In this document: piece by piece, positions 43,724 to 52,808 of the stretch
Position numbering within the stretch: position 1 is the stretch's first letter
Layout: the number at the start of each line of letters is the position of its first letter
Source of the DNA: Massilia sp. IC2-477
GTDB taxonomy: Bacteria; Pseudomonadota; Gammaproteobacteria; Burkholderiales; Burkholderiaceae_D
Assembly (NCBI RefSeq): GCF_020707265.1
Contig: NZ_JAJFEQ010000011.1
Span: 123,904 to 187,903, forward strand
Direction of reading: 5' to 3'
DNA length: 64,000 bases
Made by a program: the position numbers and the translations under genes
Notes under the pieces: generated by a model
The model's input: the letters and a program-made list of their open reading frames with translations, nothing else
What the model was told of the DNA's origin: nothing
Databases searched by the model: none

Positions 43724-44069
43724 TCTGATCCGTCTGCGCGAGCTCGTCCGCACGTTTGTGGACGAGCGCGACTGGGACCAGTTCCACACGCCCAAGAACC
43801 TCGCCTCCGCCCTCAGCGTGGAGGCGGCCGAGCTGCTCGAGCACTTCCAGTGGCTGCAGCATGGGCGGCTCGACGAGCTGGGGCCGGACAAGCAGCGAGC
43901 GGTACGCCACGAGATGGCGGACGTGCTGGTGTATCTCGTGCGCCTGGCGGACAAGCTCGACGTCGACCTGTTCGTGGCAGTGCAGGAGAAGATGGTGCTC
44001 AACCGCGAGAAGTACCCGGCCGAGCAAGTGAAGGGAGATGCGCGGAAGTACTACGAGTACAAGAAGTAA
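43701..44069 (+). CDS. MazG-like nucleotide pyrophosphohydrolase
   Basis: A 122-residue all-alpha NTP pyrophosphohydrolase of the MazG/RS21-C6 (dCTPase-like) type. The metal-binding pattern ExxE-...-ExxD is visible as EAAELLEHFQW (E-x-x-E) and HEMADVLVYLVRLAD, followed by KYP and KYYEYKK at the end. It hydrolyses a nucleoside triphosphate to the monophosphate and probably cleans the nucleotide pool. Start GTG 43701 has a GGGACCAGG site upstream; ATG 43686 in the same frame is an alternative. It overlaps the carbonic anhydrase gene, so translation is likely coupled. Confidence 0.85.
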   Translation: MTNAADSDLIRLRELVRTFVDERDWDQFHTPKNLASALSVEAAELLEHFQWLQHGRLDELGPDKQRAVRHEMADVLVYLVRLADKLDVDLFVAVQEKMVLNREKYPAEQVKGDARKYYEYKK

Positions 44070-44180
44070 GCTTCGCCCGGCGTCTCCTGCGTCAGCCTGG
44101 CACGGGGCAATTCATGGCATTTCCCGAAAAGCGCACCGCGATGCGGCCCGGCCGCGTCACGGTGCTGTTTGCCCGGCAGT

Positions 44181-44864
44181 TCAGACCCGGCGGCGGCGGT
44201 GCAGCACGCCGAGGCCGAGGAAGCCGGCCGCGAGCAGGCCGAGCGAGGCTGGTTCGGGCACGGCCCTGAAGTCGGCCGTGATGAACATCCTGGATTCGTT
44301 CAGCTCGGGGTTGTACCAGACATTGTTGTTGAAGCTTCCGCCGCTGCTCAACATATACTTTAAATCGTTGACCACAACGCCATTCAGGGTGAATGACAGG
44401 TTGGAAAGATCGGCCAGCGTCAGGCCGCCGATCGTGTCGCCTGCGGCATTATCGGTGTTGGTAATGTTCAGGTTAACGGTTTCAGAATCGCTAGAAGCGT
44501 TTGGGCTGGTAAAGTTAATCGACAGGAAATAGTTGACATTGAATGTGTCCGGCGTAAGCACATCGAGCGTCGACGCGTTAAACCAGCGCAGTTCAGCCAG
44601 GACCACATCGTTCGCATCCGTGGACACGTTCCAGTTGCGATCCATCGCGGTGAGCGTAGAGGGAACGAGGATCGCACCCCAGCGAACCTGGGTATCCGAA
44701 CCTTGGGTCGTATTGACGGTTGAGCAGATGGGTGCCCCTGGGCAGCTGGGATTGCTAAACGATCCATTGGAACTACCCGTGACGATTGCTGCATCGGCCA
44801 TGGAAGTCGACAGGAGCAACGGTGCGGCGAGAATGGCTGCGCGAATTGCCGAATGCTTGAACAT
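44181..44864 (-). CDS. PEP-CTERM sorting domain protein (second)
   Basis: A 227-residue exported protein. Signal peptide 1-25 (LLLSTSMADA end), then a beta-rich domain with CPGAPIC near the start, likely a disulfide, and many Asn/Thr/Ser residues. The tail is VPEPASLGLLAAGFLGLGVL followed by HRRRR, a canonical PEP-CTERM anchor. Base composition is lower in GC than in the flanking genes, and an AT-rich gap follows upstream. ATG 44864 has AAGGAAG at the right distance. A sigma-54 type promoter lies about 100 bases upstream. Confidence 0.87.
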   Translation of the reverse strand: MFKHSAIRAAILAAPLLLSTSMADAAIVTGSSNGSFSNPSCPGAPICSTVNTTQGSDTQVRWGAILVPSTLTAMDRNWNVSTDANDVVLAELRWFNASTLDVLTPDTFNVNYFLSINFTSPNASSDSETVNLNITNTDNAAGDTIGGLTLADLSNLSFTLNGVVVNDLKYMLSSGGSFNNNVWYNPELNESRMFITADFRAVPEPASLGLLAAGFLGLGVLHRRRRV

Positions 44865-45543
44865 GATCTTCCTTTCAGGATGTAATAATATTTTTCTCAA
44901 GCAATTAATTTTCAGAATGTTTTATTTGAGTAAGTTCTCCTTTCTTTAGTTGGCATGGGCCTTTTAGCGAAATTCATGCCAACCGCATATGCCTCTGATT
45001 TTTAGTATGTTTATTTTTGTCATCAGTGGTCAATGTAAATTAATTCGACTATTGTGAAGAGAGAAATACAGTCTTGCGTTTTCCAGAGCAACTTTATCCC
45101 CTACAATTAACTGAATGATGATTAGAGGAAATTGCAATGTCATGAAATGGTATTTACGCGCTATCGATTGTGAAAGTTAGATTGATTTAAACCTCAGCAT
45201 TAAGGTAATTTCCTTAACGCATCAAATAATTGAATACGTTGATCTTTTCAACTGTAAATTTTTTCGACATTTGCTAGACGTGGTCGGTCTTAGGTAACAA
45301 TATTCATGAGTGCCGACCTCGTGAAATAAAGTTTCATGCCTGAGCTAGGCTTTATCGTGTTGGCATGGGTTTGAGGTTGCAGTTAATATTTTGTTACGGA
45401 ACTATGTTCCGACACAGATCAATGATTGCGACGCGTGCTCGCATGAGGAAATTTGATCTGAAGCAACCCTAATGAAGCCCCATCGCGTTCGAACCAGAAT
45501 GCCCGTATCATGGTTTCGTGCGCTTCACGACAAGGTTTAGACC
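44865..45543. other. AT-rich intergenic region (679 bases), no gene seen
   Basis: This is the longest gap without a gene in the window, and its AT content is far above the surroundings. I found no convincing reading frame on either strand. It holds the sigma-54 type site of the PEP-CTERM gene, an 11-base direct repeat GTTGGCATGGG (44949-44959 and 45359-45369) with an inverted copy of nine bases at 44975-44983, and a small palindrome CGGAAC-TAT-GTTCCG at 45397-45411, about 130 bases before puuD. The right end must carry the puuD promoter, which I could not place. Confidence 0.6.
44966..44981 (-). promoter_or_regulatory. Sigma-54 type promoter before the second PEP-CTERM gene
   Basis: Read on the minus strand, TGGCATGAATTTCGCT has the GG-N10-GC core and differs from TGGCACG-N4-TTGCW at two bases. 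The -12 GC lies about 103 bases before the ATG at 44864. It is weaker than the site before the first PEP-CTERM gene. Confidence 0.55.
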
Positions 45544-46314
45544 ATGCGCCCCATCGTCATCGTCCCCGCATGCACGCGTGATTTCGGCGAACACCCCTAT
45601 CACGCAGCTCAACACAAGTACGTCGACGCCGTCGTCCTCGGCGCCGATTGCGCACCCATGATCCTGCCTTCCCTGGGCGAATCGCTGGACCTGGAAACGG
45701 TGCTAGCCCTGTGCGACGGCATCATGCTGACCGGCTCCGCCTCGAACGTGCACCCCAGCTACTATTCCGAGGAAGTGCTCGACCCTTCGCTGCCGCAGGA
45801 CCCGGCGCGCGACCAGACCACGCTGCCCCTGATCCGCGAAGCGGTCAAGCGCGGCATCCCGATCATCGCGATCTGCCGCGGCTTCCAGGAAATGAACGTG
45901 GCCATGGGCGGCAGCCTGCACCAGGCGGTGCAGACCGTGGCCGGCAAGTTCGACCATCGCGAGAATCCCGAGCTCGGCATGGACGAGCAGTACGGGGACG
46001 CCCACAACGTCACCATCACCCCGGGCGGCTGCCTGGAGCGCATGCTGGGCGCGTCGGAGATCCCGGTGAACTCGCTGCACGGGCAGGGCGTCAATGAACT
46101 CGCACCGGGCCTGAGCGTCGAAGCAGTAGCGGAGGACGGGCTGGTCGAAGCCTTCTCGGTCTCCACCGCGCCCGGCTTCACGCTGGCGGTACAGTGGCAC
46201 CCCGAATGGCGCATCCAGCACAACCCCTATTCGATGAAGATGTTCGGCGCCTTCGGCAATGCCTGCCGTGAATACCAGGCGCAGAAACAAGCCCTGCAAC
46301 GGAGCTCCGCATGA
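45544..46314 (+). CDS. puuD: Gamma-glutamyl-gamma-aminobutyrate hydrolase (class I glutamine amidotransferase-like)
   Basis: A 256-residue C26 family hydrolase that releases GABA and glutamate from gamma-Glu-GABA in putrescine breakdown. The nucleophile is C111 in AICRGFQEMN (PuuD-like elbow), with the histidine in VQWHPEW and nearby glutamate completing the triad; LTGSASNVHPSYY is the substrate-side loop of the family. It lies 128 bases before puuA, which supports the pathway assignment. Confidence 0.9.
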   Translation: MRPIVIVPACTRDFGEHPYHAAQHKYVDAVVLGADCAPMILPSLGESLDLETVLALCDGIMLTGSASNVHPSYYSEEVLDPSLPQDPARDQTTLPLIREAVKRGIPIIAICRGFQEMNVAMGGSLHQAVQTVAGKFDHRENPELGMDEQYGDAHNVTITPGGCLERMLGASEIPVNSLHGQGVNELAPGLSVEAVAEDGLVEAFSVSTAPGFTLAVQWHPEWRIQHNPYSMKMFGAFGNACREYQAQKQALQRSSA

Positions 46315-46442
46315 TGTCGACTGCTCTCGAGACGGCCTTTCTGTGGACGACCAGCGCCGTCCCATAGCTTCCCTGCCTGATGTGACCAGCGCACCCGGCC
46401 TGGCCGGTCGTGCGTATCGACGAACCAGACAGTGAGGCAATC

Positions 46443-47813
46443 ATGGCAATCCGCGACAATTTTTCTTACACCGACATGGAGGAGTGGCTCAACGCGAAAC
46501 GGGTCACCGAAATCGAATGCCTGGTCCCCGACCTGACCGGCGTCGCCCGTGGAAAGATCCTCCCCCGCGTGAAATTCACCGACGACCGCGGCATGCGCAT
46601 CCCGGAAGTGGTGCTGGGCATGACCGTCACCGGCAACACTCCCGAGCGCGACGAATCGTATAACCGCGCCATCGCGGCCACTGACCGCGACATGATCCTG
46701 AAGGCCGACCCGACCACCATCACCATGGTGCCGTGGGCGGTCGACCCGACCGCCCAGGTCATCCACGACTGCTATTTCGCCGACGGCAAGCTGGTCGACT
46801 ACGCGCCGCGCAGCGTGCTGCGCCGCGTGCTCAAGCTGTACGCCGAGCGCGGCTGGAAGCCCGTGGTGGCGCCCGAGCTCGAGTTCTACCTCACGGCCAA
46901 GAACATCGATCCCAACCTGCCGCTCACCTCGCCGGTGGGCCGCAGCGGCCGCGCCGAGACCAGCCGCCAGGTCTACAGCATCGACGCCGTCAACGAATTC
47001 GACCCGCTGTTCGAGGACATCTACGACTATTGCGAGATGATGAACCTCGACGTCGACACCCTGATCCATGAGATCGGCGCCGGCCAGATGGAGATCAACT
47101 TCCTGCACGGCGATCCGCTCGGCCTGGCCGACAAGGTGTTCTATTTCAAGCGAACCCTGCGCGAAGCGGCGCTCAAGCACGAGATGTACGCCACCTTCAT
47201 GGCCAAGCCGATGGCTGACGAGCCCGGCTCGGCGATGCACGTGCACCAGAGCGTGGTCGACCTGGAAACCGGCCGTAACATCTTCAGCAACCCGGATGGT
47301 TCCCCCGCGCCGGCCTTCCGCCACTACATCGGCGGCCTGCAGCGCTACATGCCCTCGGCGATGGCCATCATCGCGCCCTACGTGAATTCCTACCGCCGCA
47401 TCGTGCGCCACTCGGCGGCGCCGATCAACCTGCAGTGGGGCATGGACAACCGCACCGTGGGCTTCCGGGTGCCGGTGTCGGGCGCCCAGGACCGGCGCGT
47501 CGAGAACCGCGTGATCGGCGCCGACGCCAATCCCTACCTGGCGCTGGCGGTCACGCTGGCCTGCGGCTACCTGGGCATGCTGGATGCGCTGGATCCGAGC
47601 CCGATGGTCGAGGTCAGCGCCTACGACATGCCGGTCGAGCTGCCGCAAGGCCTGTCGGAGGCCATCACCCTGTTGCGCCGCGAAGACCGTTTGCGCGACG
47701 TCCTGGGCGAGCGCTTCATCGACGTGTACTCTGCGGTAAAGGACCTCGAGCATCAGGAGTTCATGCGCGTCATCAGTCCGTGGGAGCGGGAACACCTGCT
47801 GCTGCACGTCTAA
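46443..47813 (+). CDS. puuA: Gamma-glutamylputrescine synthetase (glutamine synthetase family)
   Basis: A 456-residue glutamine-synthetase-like ligase expected to join glutamate to putrescine using ATP. It has the GS N-terminal beta-grasp (ECLVPDLTGVARGKILP), the metal-binding PELEFYL segment, GAGQMEINF, MAKPMADEPGSAMHVHQS and NRTVGFRVP/RVENRVIGADANPYLALA. The loop lacking the adenylylation tyrosine and the PuuA-like start agree with the polyamine branch rather than GlnA. ATG 46443 has a weak GAGGCA site. It precedes the aminotransferase by 28 bases. Confidence 0.9.
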   Translation: MAIRDNFSYTDMEEWLNAKRVTEIECLVPDLTGVARGKILPRVKFTDDRGMRIPEVVLGMTVTGNTPERDESYNRAIAATDRDMILKADPTTITMVPWAVDPTAQVIHDCYFADGKLVDYAPRSVLRRVLKLYAERGWKPVVAPELEFYLTAKNIDPNLPLTSPVGRSGRAETSRQVYSIDAVNEFDPLFEDIYDYCEMMNLDVDTLIHEIGAGQMEINFLHGDPLGLADKVFYFKRTLREAALKHEMYATFMAKPMADEPGSAMHVHQSVVDLETGRNIFSNPDGSPAPAFRHYIGGLQRYMPSAMAIIAPYVNSYRRIVRHSAAPINLQWGMDNRTVGFRVPVSGAQDRRVENRVIGADANPYLALAVTLACGYLGMLDALDPSPMVEVSAYDMPVELPQGLSEAITLLRREDRLRDVLGERFIDVYSAVKDLEHQEFMRVISPWEREHLLLHV

Positions 47814-47841
47814 CTGGTCCTCACGACAATGGGAGCCAGCC

Positions 47842-49284
47842 ATGACAACCAATTCGATGGTGGCCTCGCTGCGCGTGACTGCGCCCGAGGCATCCGAGAC
47901 CTATGACACCCAGGCCCTGCAGCAGCTCGACAGCGCGCACTACCTGCACCCGTTCACCGACCACGCCGCGCTGCGCGAACGCGGCGCGCGCGTGATCGTC
48001 CGCGCCGACGACGTCTACCTGTGGGATTCCGAAGGCAACAAGATCATCGACGGCATGGCCGGGCTGTGGTGCGTCAACGCCGGCTACGGGCGCGCCAGCA
48101 TCGCCGACGCGGTGCACGCCCAGCTGCTGCAGCTGCCCTTCTATAACAGCTTCTTCAACACCACCAACGTGCCGGCGGTGAAGCTGGCCGCGCTGCTGGC
48201 GCGGTTGGCGCCGCCGAACATGCAGCACGTGTTCTTCACTGGCAGCGGCTCGGAAGCGAACGACACCATCGTGCGCATGGTGCGGCGCTACTGGCAGCTG
48301 GCCGGCAAGCCCGGGCGCGAAGTCATCATCAGCCGCCGCAACGCCTACCACGGCTCCACCCTTGCGGGGGCCTCGCTGGGCGGCATGGCGGGCATGCACG
48401 CCCAGGGCGGCTTGCCGATTCCCGGCATCGTCCACATCGGCCAGCCCAGCTACGCGGAGCACGGGCAGGGCATGAGCGAAGCGGCCTTCGGCCTCGAGGC
48501 GGCGGGCTGGCTGGAACAGAAAATCCTGGAAGTGGGGCCGGAGCGCGTGGCCGCCTTCATCGGCGAGCCGGTGCAGGGTGCGGGCGGCGTGATCATCCCG
48601 CCGTCGACCTACTGGCCAGAGATCCAGCGCATCTGCGACAAGTACGACATCCTGCTGGTGTCGGACGAAGTGATCTGCGGCTTCGGGCGCCTGGGCACCT
48701 GGTTCGGCTGCGAGCTGTTGAAATTCCAGCCCGACCTGATCGCTTTTGCCAAGGGCGTCACCTCGGGCTATGTGCCGCTCGGCGGCGTGCTGGTGGGTTC
48801 TCGCGTGGCCCACATGCTGATCGAGAAGGGCGGCGACTTCAACCACGGCTTCACCTATTCCGGCCACCCCGCGGCCTGCGCGGCGGCGCTGGAGAACCTG
48901 CGCATCATCGAGGCCGAGGGCCTGGTGCAGCGGGTGGCGCTGGAAACCGGGCCGCACCTGAAGTCCCGCTTCGCATCGCTGGCGATGCATCCGCTGGTTG
49001 GGCATGCCGAGACCTGCGGCATGACGGCGGGGCTGAACCTGGTGCGGCGCAAGGGGGCATCCAGGCACGAGTGCGAGGCCTTCCCCGCGGTGCACGCGGT
49101 GGGCATGGTCTGCCGCAAGCACATGTTCGACAACGGCGTCATCATGCGCGCGGTGGGCGACCGCATGATCGTGGCGCCGCCGCTGTCGATCACGGTGGGG
49201 CAGATCGACGAGATGGTGGAGCGGATCGGGTATTGCCTGGATTTGACGCTGGAGGAGGTGGTGCAGAAGGGGTGGATGGAGTAG
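47842..49284 (+). CDS. Class III aminotransferase, putrescine/polyamine type (SpuC-like)
   Basis: A 480-residue PLP enzyme. The PLP lysine is K304 in AFAKGVTSGYVPLGG, the phosphate loop is TGSGSEANDT, and the aspartate that holds the pyridine nitrogen is in LLVSDEVICGFGRLG. The start HPFTDHAALRERGARVI is typical of putrescine- or gamma-glutamylputrescine:pyruvate transaminases. Between puuA and the dehydrogenase it would take the place of the oxidase PuuB. The exact amine is inferred from context. Confidence 0.88.
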   Translation: MTTNSMVASLRVTAPEASETYDTQALQQLDSAHYLHPFTDHAALRERGARVIVRADDVYLWDSEGNKIIDGMAGLWCVNAGYGRASIADAVHAQLLQLPFYNSFFNTTNVPAVKLAALLARLAPPNMQHVFFTGSGSEANDTIVRMVRRYWQLAGKPGREVIISRRNAYHGSTLAGASLGGMAGMHAQGGLPIPGIVHIGQPSYAEHGQGMSEAAFGLEAAGWLEQKILEVGPERVAAFIGEPVQGAGGVIIPPSTYWPEIQRICDKYDILLVSDEVICGFGRLGTWFGCELLKFQPDLIAFAKGVTSGYVPLGGVLVGSRVAHMLIEKGGDFNHGFTYSGHPAACAAALENLRIIEAEGLVQRVALETGPHLKSRFASLAMHPLVGHAETCGMTAGLNLVRRKGASRHECEAFPAVHAVGMVCRKHMFDNGVIMRAVGDRMIVAPPLSITVGQIDEMVERIGYCLDLTLEEVVQKGWME

Positions 49285-49310
49285 CTGCAGGCCTTCTGGC
49301 AAACTTGGAC

Positions 49311-49440
49311 GAAATGATGCCAGTGGCATCATTTCGGCCTGCGCCGGGATGACGGTTTTACAGCTAGTGAGTAGAGATAACGTTACCTTCAGGCCCGCTA
49401 CCTTAGCACGTCATCCCGGCGAAGGCCGGGATCCCATTCC
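49311..49440. repeat. REP-like inverted repeats between aminotransferase and permease genes
   Basis: GAAATGATGCC (49311-49321) pairs with GGCATCATTTC (49325-49335) over a 3-base loop and can act as a terminator for both convergent genes. Further on, GCCGGGATGACG (near 49343) is complementary to CGTCATCCCGGC (near 49410), which also folds locally with GCCGGGAT. The CGTCATCCCGGCGAAGGCC type is widespread in proteobacterial intergenic regions. Confidence 0.6.
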
Positions 49441-49456
49441 GTCGCTTAGTGTGAAC

Positions 49457-50917
49457 TCAAGCGCTCGCCACGATATGCTTCGTCGGCTCCCCGCCATTGC
49501 GGAAAAACTGCGGCGCCAGCGAGCCCGCGAACATGCCGACGAACGCCGCCAGCAGTCCCGCCAGCTGTCCCGGGAAGTGCTCGCCCCAGCTGGTGAGCTG
49601 CGGGAAGAACAGCAGCCACACCACGATGCCCGCGCCGATCGACAGGATGGCGCCTTGGGTGGTCGCGCGCTTCCAGTACAGGCCCATCACCAGCGGCACG
49701 AAGGCGCCGACCAGGGTCACCTGGTAGGCGCTCGACACCAGTTCATAGATCGAGGTGCCTTCCATCGCGATCGCGTAGCTCAGCACCAGCGCGGCGAAGA
49801 TCACGATGGTCAGGCGCATCGCGAACAGCTGCTGCTTGTCGCTCATGCCCGGACGCAGGTTCTTCAGGATGTTCTCCACAAAGCTGGTCGACGGCGCCAG
49901 CAGGGTGGCCGAGGAGGTGCTCTTGATCGCCGACAGCAGGGCGCCGAAGAACAGGATCTGCATCACCAGCGGCATCTTGGTCATGATGAAGGTCGGCAGC
50001 AGGCGCTGGTAGTCGTTCTTGGCGATCTCCATCGCCGAGTTGCCCATCACGACCACGGCCGCGGCCACGATGAACATCGGCACGAAGGCGAACAGGATGT
50101 AGCTGGCGCCGCCGATCACGGCGCCGGTGCGCGCGGTCGGGGCGTCCTTGGCCGACATCACGCGCTGGAACACGTCCTGCTGCGGGATCGAGCCGAACAT
50201 CATGGTGACGGCCGCGCCGACGAAGAAGGCGATGTCGGTGAAGCTCGGCTCCGGCAGCACGCGCCACAGGTCGGCCTGCTGCGCCATCGCCAGCACCTTG
50301 TCCGGACCGCCGGCCAGGTCGGCCGCGAAGAAGGCGATGATGGTCATGCCCACCACCAGCACGATCATCTGGATGAAGTCGGTGATCGCCACCGCCAGGA
50401 AGCCGCCCACTACGACATAGATCAGCACCGCCAGGGTGCCGATCACCATGCCGGTGGCCGGCGCCATCGCGCCATTGGTGAGCACCGTGAACACCAGGCC
50501 CAGGGCCGTGATCTGCGCCGCCACCCAGCCCAGGTAGCTCAGGATGATCGCCACCGAGCAGAATACCTCGATGCCCTTGCCGTAGCGCTGGCGGTAGTAG
50601 TCGCCGATGGTCAGGAGGTTCAGTTTATACAGCTTGGAAGCGAAGAACAGGCCGACCAGGATCAGGCACATGCCGGCGCCGAACGGGTCTTCGATGATGG
50701 CGTTCAGGCCGCCCTGCACGAACTTGGCCGGCACGCCCATCACGGTCTCGGCGCCGAACCAGGTGGCGAAGGTGGTCGTGATCACCATGATCAGCGGCAG
50801 GCTGCGGCCGGCCACGGCGAAGTCGCTGGTATTCTTGATCCGCGTGCCCGCCCACATCCCGAGCCCCAGCGTACCGAGCAGGTAAAGCGCGACGAAAACG
50901 ATCAAAGTGGTGTTCAT
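49457..50917 (-). CDS. Sodium:solute symporter (SSS family), likely polyamine-related
   Basis: A 486-residue inner-membrane protein with about 13 helices. SSS features are clear: the R-x-x-x-x-F-AVAGRSLP loop after helix 1, ATWFGAETVMG in helix 2, GDYYRQRYG, GGFLAVAITDFIQ, and SSATLLAPSTSFVENI with the sodium-site serines near residue 345. The substrate is not given by sequence; lying beside putrescine genes, putrescine or a related amine is likely. It is convergent with the aminotransferase gene. Confidence 0.88.
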   Translation of the reverse strand: MNTTLIVFVALYLLGTLGLGMWAGTRIKNTSDFAVAGRSLPLIMVITTTFATWFGAETVMGVPAKFVQGGLNAIIEDPFGAGMCLILVGLFFASKLYKLNLLTIGDYYRQRYGKGIEVFCSVAIILSYLGWVAAQITALGLVFTVLTNGAMAPATGMVIGTLAVLIYVVVGGFLAVAITDFIQMIVLVVGMTIIAFFAADLAGGPDKVLAMAQQADLWRVLPEPSFTDIAFFVGAAVTMMFGSIPQQDVFQRVMSAKDAPTARTGAVIGGASYILFAFVPMFIVAAAVVVMGNSAMEIAKNDYQRLLPTFIMTKMPLVMQILFFGALLSAIKSTSSATLLAPSTSFVENILKNLRPGMSDKQQLFAMRLTIVIFAALVLSYAIAMEGTSIYELVSSAYQVTLVGAFVPLVMGLYWKRATTQGAILSIGAGIVVWLLFFPQLTSWGEHFPGQLAGLLAAFVGMFAGSLAPQFFRNGGEPTKHIVASA

Positions 50918-51043
50918 GCGGTCGTGGCTCCGAGGAGGAAAAATTATCGGGCGGAAAATCCGCGATTATAAAGGCAGATTCCTGCCGCGGGCATACACTT
51001 TGCTCGCTTTTGTCGCAGATGTTGCTTGAATGGGAAGGAATGG

Positions 51044-51073
51044 AAAAAGCCCGCCATGGAAGCCATGGCGGGC
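51044..51073 (-). terminator. Rho-independent terminator after the catalase gene
   Basis: Read on the minus strand, GCCCGCCATGG and CCATGGCGGGC form a perfect 11-bp stem over CTT, followed by five T residues. It starts 34 bases after the catalase stop. Confidence 0.9.
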
Positions 51074-51107
51074 CGGTGGGCTGGGGTGGGCTATATAAAA
51101 GGAGCGC

Positions 51108-52652
51108 TTATTCCTTCAGCGCGGCCGCCAACCTGGCGATGGTGTCGGCATCGGCGCCGACCGCCTTCACGAGGCGCTGGCCGTAGCCGGCGTCGGCCTT
51201 CCAGAAGTGCGACAGCATGGTGTGCAGGATGTCCTTGTTGCTCACACGTTTGAGGTCGCCGGACAGGTTGGCGATCAGGTCATCCTGGTCCTGCTTGCTC
51301 AGGGAGCGGTAGAACTCGCCTGCCTGGCGGAAGTTCAGGGTCTTGGCGATCCCTTGCTGCTGGGTGGCGCCGCGCAGGGGCAGGGCGGAAGCACGGGCAT
51401 GCGGGCTGGCCGGGAGCGGCGCCAGGCGGCTCGGCTCGTAATTCACAGAACCGGTGCGGCCGCTGATGTTGGCGGCGCCATCCTGCTGGTGGTTCCTGAC
51501 CGGGACCAGCGGGCGGTTGATCGGCAGCGACTGGTAGTTGGTGCCCACACGGTGGATCTGGGTGTCGTTGTACGAGAACAGGCGGCCTTGCAGCATGCGG
51601 TCTTCCGACGGTTCGATACCCGGCACCACGTTACCCGGGGCGAGGGCGACCTGCTCGGTCGATTCGAAGAAGTTGTCCGGCACGCGGTTCAGCACCATGG
51701 TGCCGATCTTGCGTTCCGGTACTCCGGTCCAGACCTTGGTCGCATCGAGCGGGTCGAAGTCGAACTTGTCCAGGTCTTCCGGCTTGAGCGTCTGGATAGT
51801 CAGGTCCCAGGTCGGGAACTGGCCCTTGCCAATCGCCTCGTACAGGTCGGAGGTTGCATGGTTGGTGGTCCTGGCCTGCACGGCGCCGATCTCGGCCGGA
51901 CGCAGGTTGCGCTCGCCCTGGCGCGACTTCCAGGCAAACTTGACGTACGTGTAGGCGCCCTTGGCGTTCACGAATTTGTAGGCATGGACACTGCTGCCGT
52001 TCATTTCGCGGTAGTTCGCCGGCACCCCGTAATTGGAATAGACGCGGGTCAGCATGTGCGTCGCTTCCGGGATATGCGAGAAGAAGTCGAAGGCGCGCTG
52101 GGGGTCGCCCGTATTGGTCACCGGGTCCGGCTTGAGCGAATGGATCATGTCCGGGAACTTGATCGCATCGCGGATGAAGAAGATCGGCAGGTTGTTGCCG
52201 ACCAGGTCCCAGTTGCCCTCTTCGGTGTAGAACTTGGTGGCGAAGCCGCGCGGGTCGCGGGCGGTCTCGGTCGAGCCGGCGCCGCCGATGACGGTCGAGA
52301 AGCGCACGAACACCGGGGTGACCTTGCCCTTGCTGAACAACTTGGCCTGGGTCAGTTCGCCCAGGTCTTCGGTGGCGGTGAAGCTGCCGTGGGCCCCCGT
52401 GCCGCGCGCGTGCACCACGCGTTCCGGGATGCGCTCGCGGTCAAAGCGCTGCAGCTTCTGCACCAGGTGCACGTCCTGCAGCAGCACCGGGCCATTCGGG
52501 CCGGCGGTCTGGCTGTTCTGGTTGTCGCCGACGGGGGCGCCGTTATCTTTTGTTAATTGGGCCTTGGCGCCGTTGATCATGGCCATGAGGCCAACTGCGA
52601 GGGTCAGGCTGCATGCGACCATGCGGCCGGTAGGAAAGTGCCGAGTTTTCAT
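51108..52652 (-). CDS. Catalase with signal peptide (periplasmic, small-subunit type)
   Basis: A 514-residue haem catalase. The first 31 residues are a signal peptide (cut near GAKAQ), so it works in the periplasm. The catalytic histidine H81 is in RVVHARGTGAHG, the distal asparagine is in DLVGNNLPIFF, and the proximal haem tyrosine is in RLFSYNDTQIHR. FVRFSTVIGGAGSTETARDPRGF and the short C-terminus (no flavodoxin-like domain) place it with small-subunit, KatB/KatA-like enzymes. It lies within the putrescine genes and may protect against peroxide made by amine oxidation. No clear OxyR site was found upstream. Confidence 0.94.
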   Translation of the reverse strand: MKTRHFPTGRMVACSLTLAVGLMAMINGAKAQLTKDNGAPVGDNQNSQTAGPNGPVLLQDVHLVQKLQRFDRERIPERVVHARGTGAHGSFTATEDLGELTQAKLFSKGKVTPVFVRFSTVIGGAGSTETARDPRGFATKFYTEEGNWDLVGNNLPIFFIRDAIKFPDMIHSLKPDPVTNTGDPQRAFDFFSHIPEATHMLTRVYSNYGVPANYREMNGSSVHAYKFVNAKGAYTYVKFAWKSRQGERNLRPAEIGAVQARTTNHATSDLYEAIGKGQFPTWDLTIQTLKPEDLDKFDFDPLDATKVWTGVPERKIGTMVLNRVPDNFFESTEQVALAPGNVVPGIEPSEDRMLQGRLFSYNDTQIHRVGTNYQSLPINRPLVPVRNHQQDGAANISGRTGSVNYEPSRLAPLPASPHARASALPLRGATQQQGIAKTLNFRQAGEFYRSLSKQDQDDLIANLSGDLKRVSNKDILHTMLSHFWKADAGYGQRLVKAVGADADTIARLAAALKE

Positions 52653-52808
52653 AACTTCTCTCTATCGATTAATGTCATTCGAGAGAATTATTCTATTGCT
52701 CATGCATATGATTGAAGAAATTGATTGTTCCAATCGCGGCGATAGTATTTAGTCGAAAGGCCTCGACGCGCTAAGATTGTCAGCAATAGCTAACAGTCGG
52801 AGACAGCG

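Noticed and set aside
45359..45380. Sigma-54 promoter at the second GTTGGCATGGG copy, reading towards puuD
   Set aside because: The GG to GC distance is wrong; no GC follows at the required 10-base spacing.
52653..52808. OxyR site between the catalase and dehydrogenase genes
   Set aside because: Scattered ATAG/CTAT-like words are present but not in the regular spacing OxyR needs.
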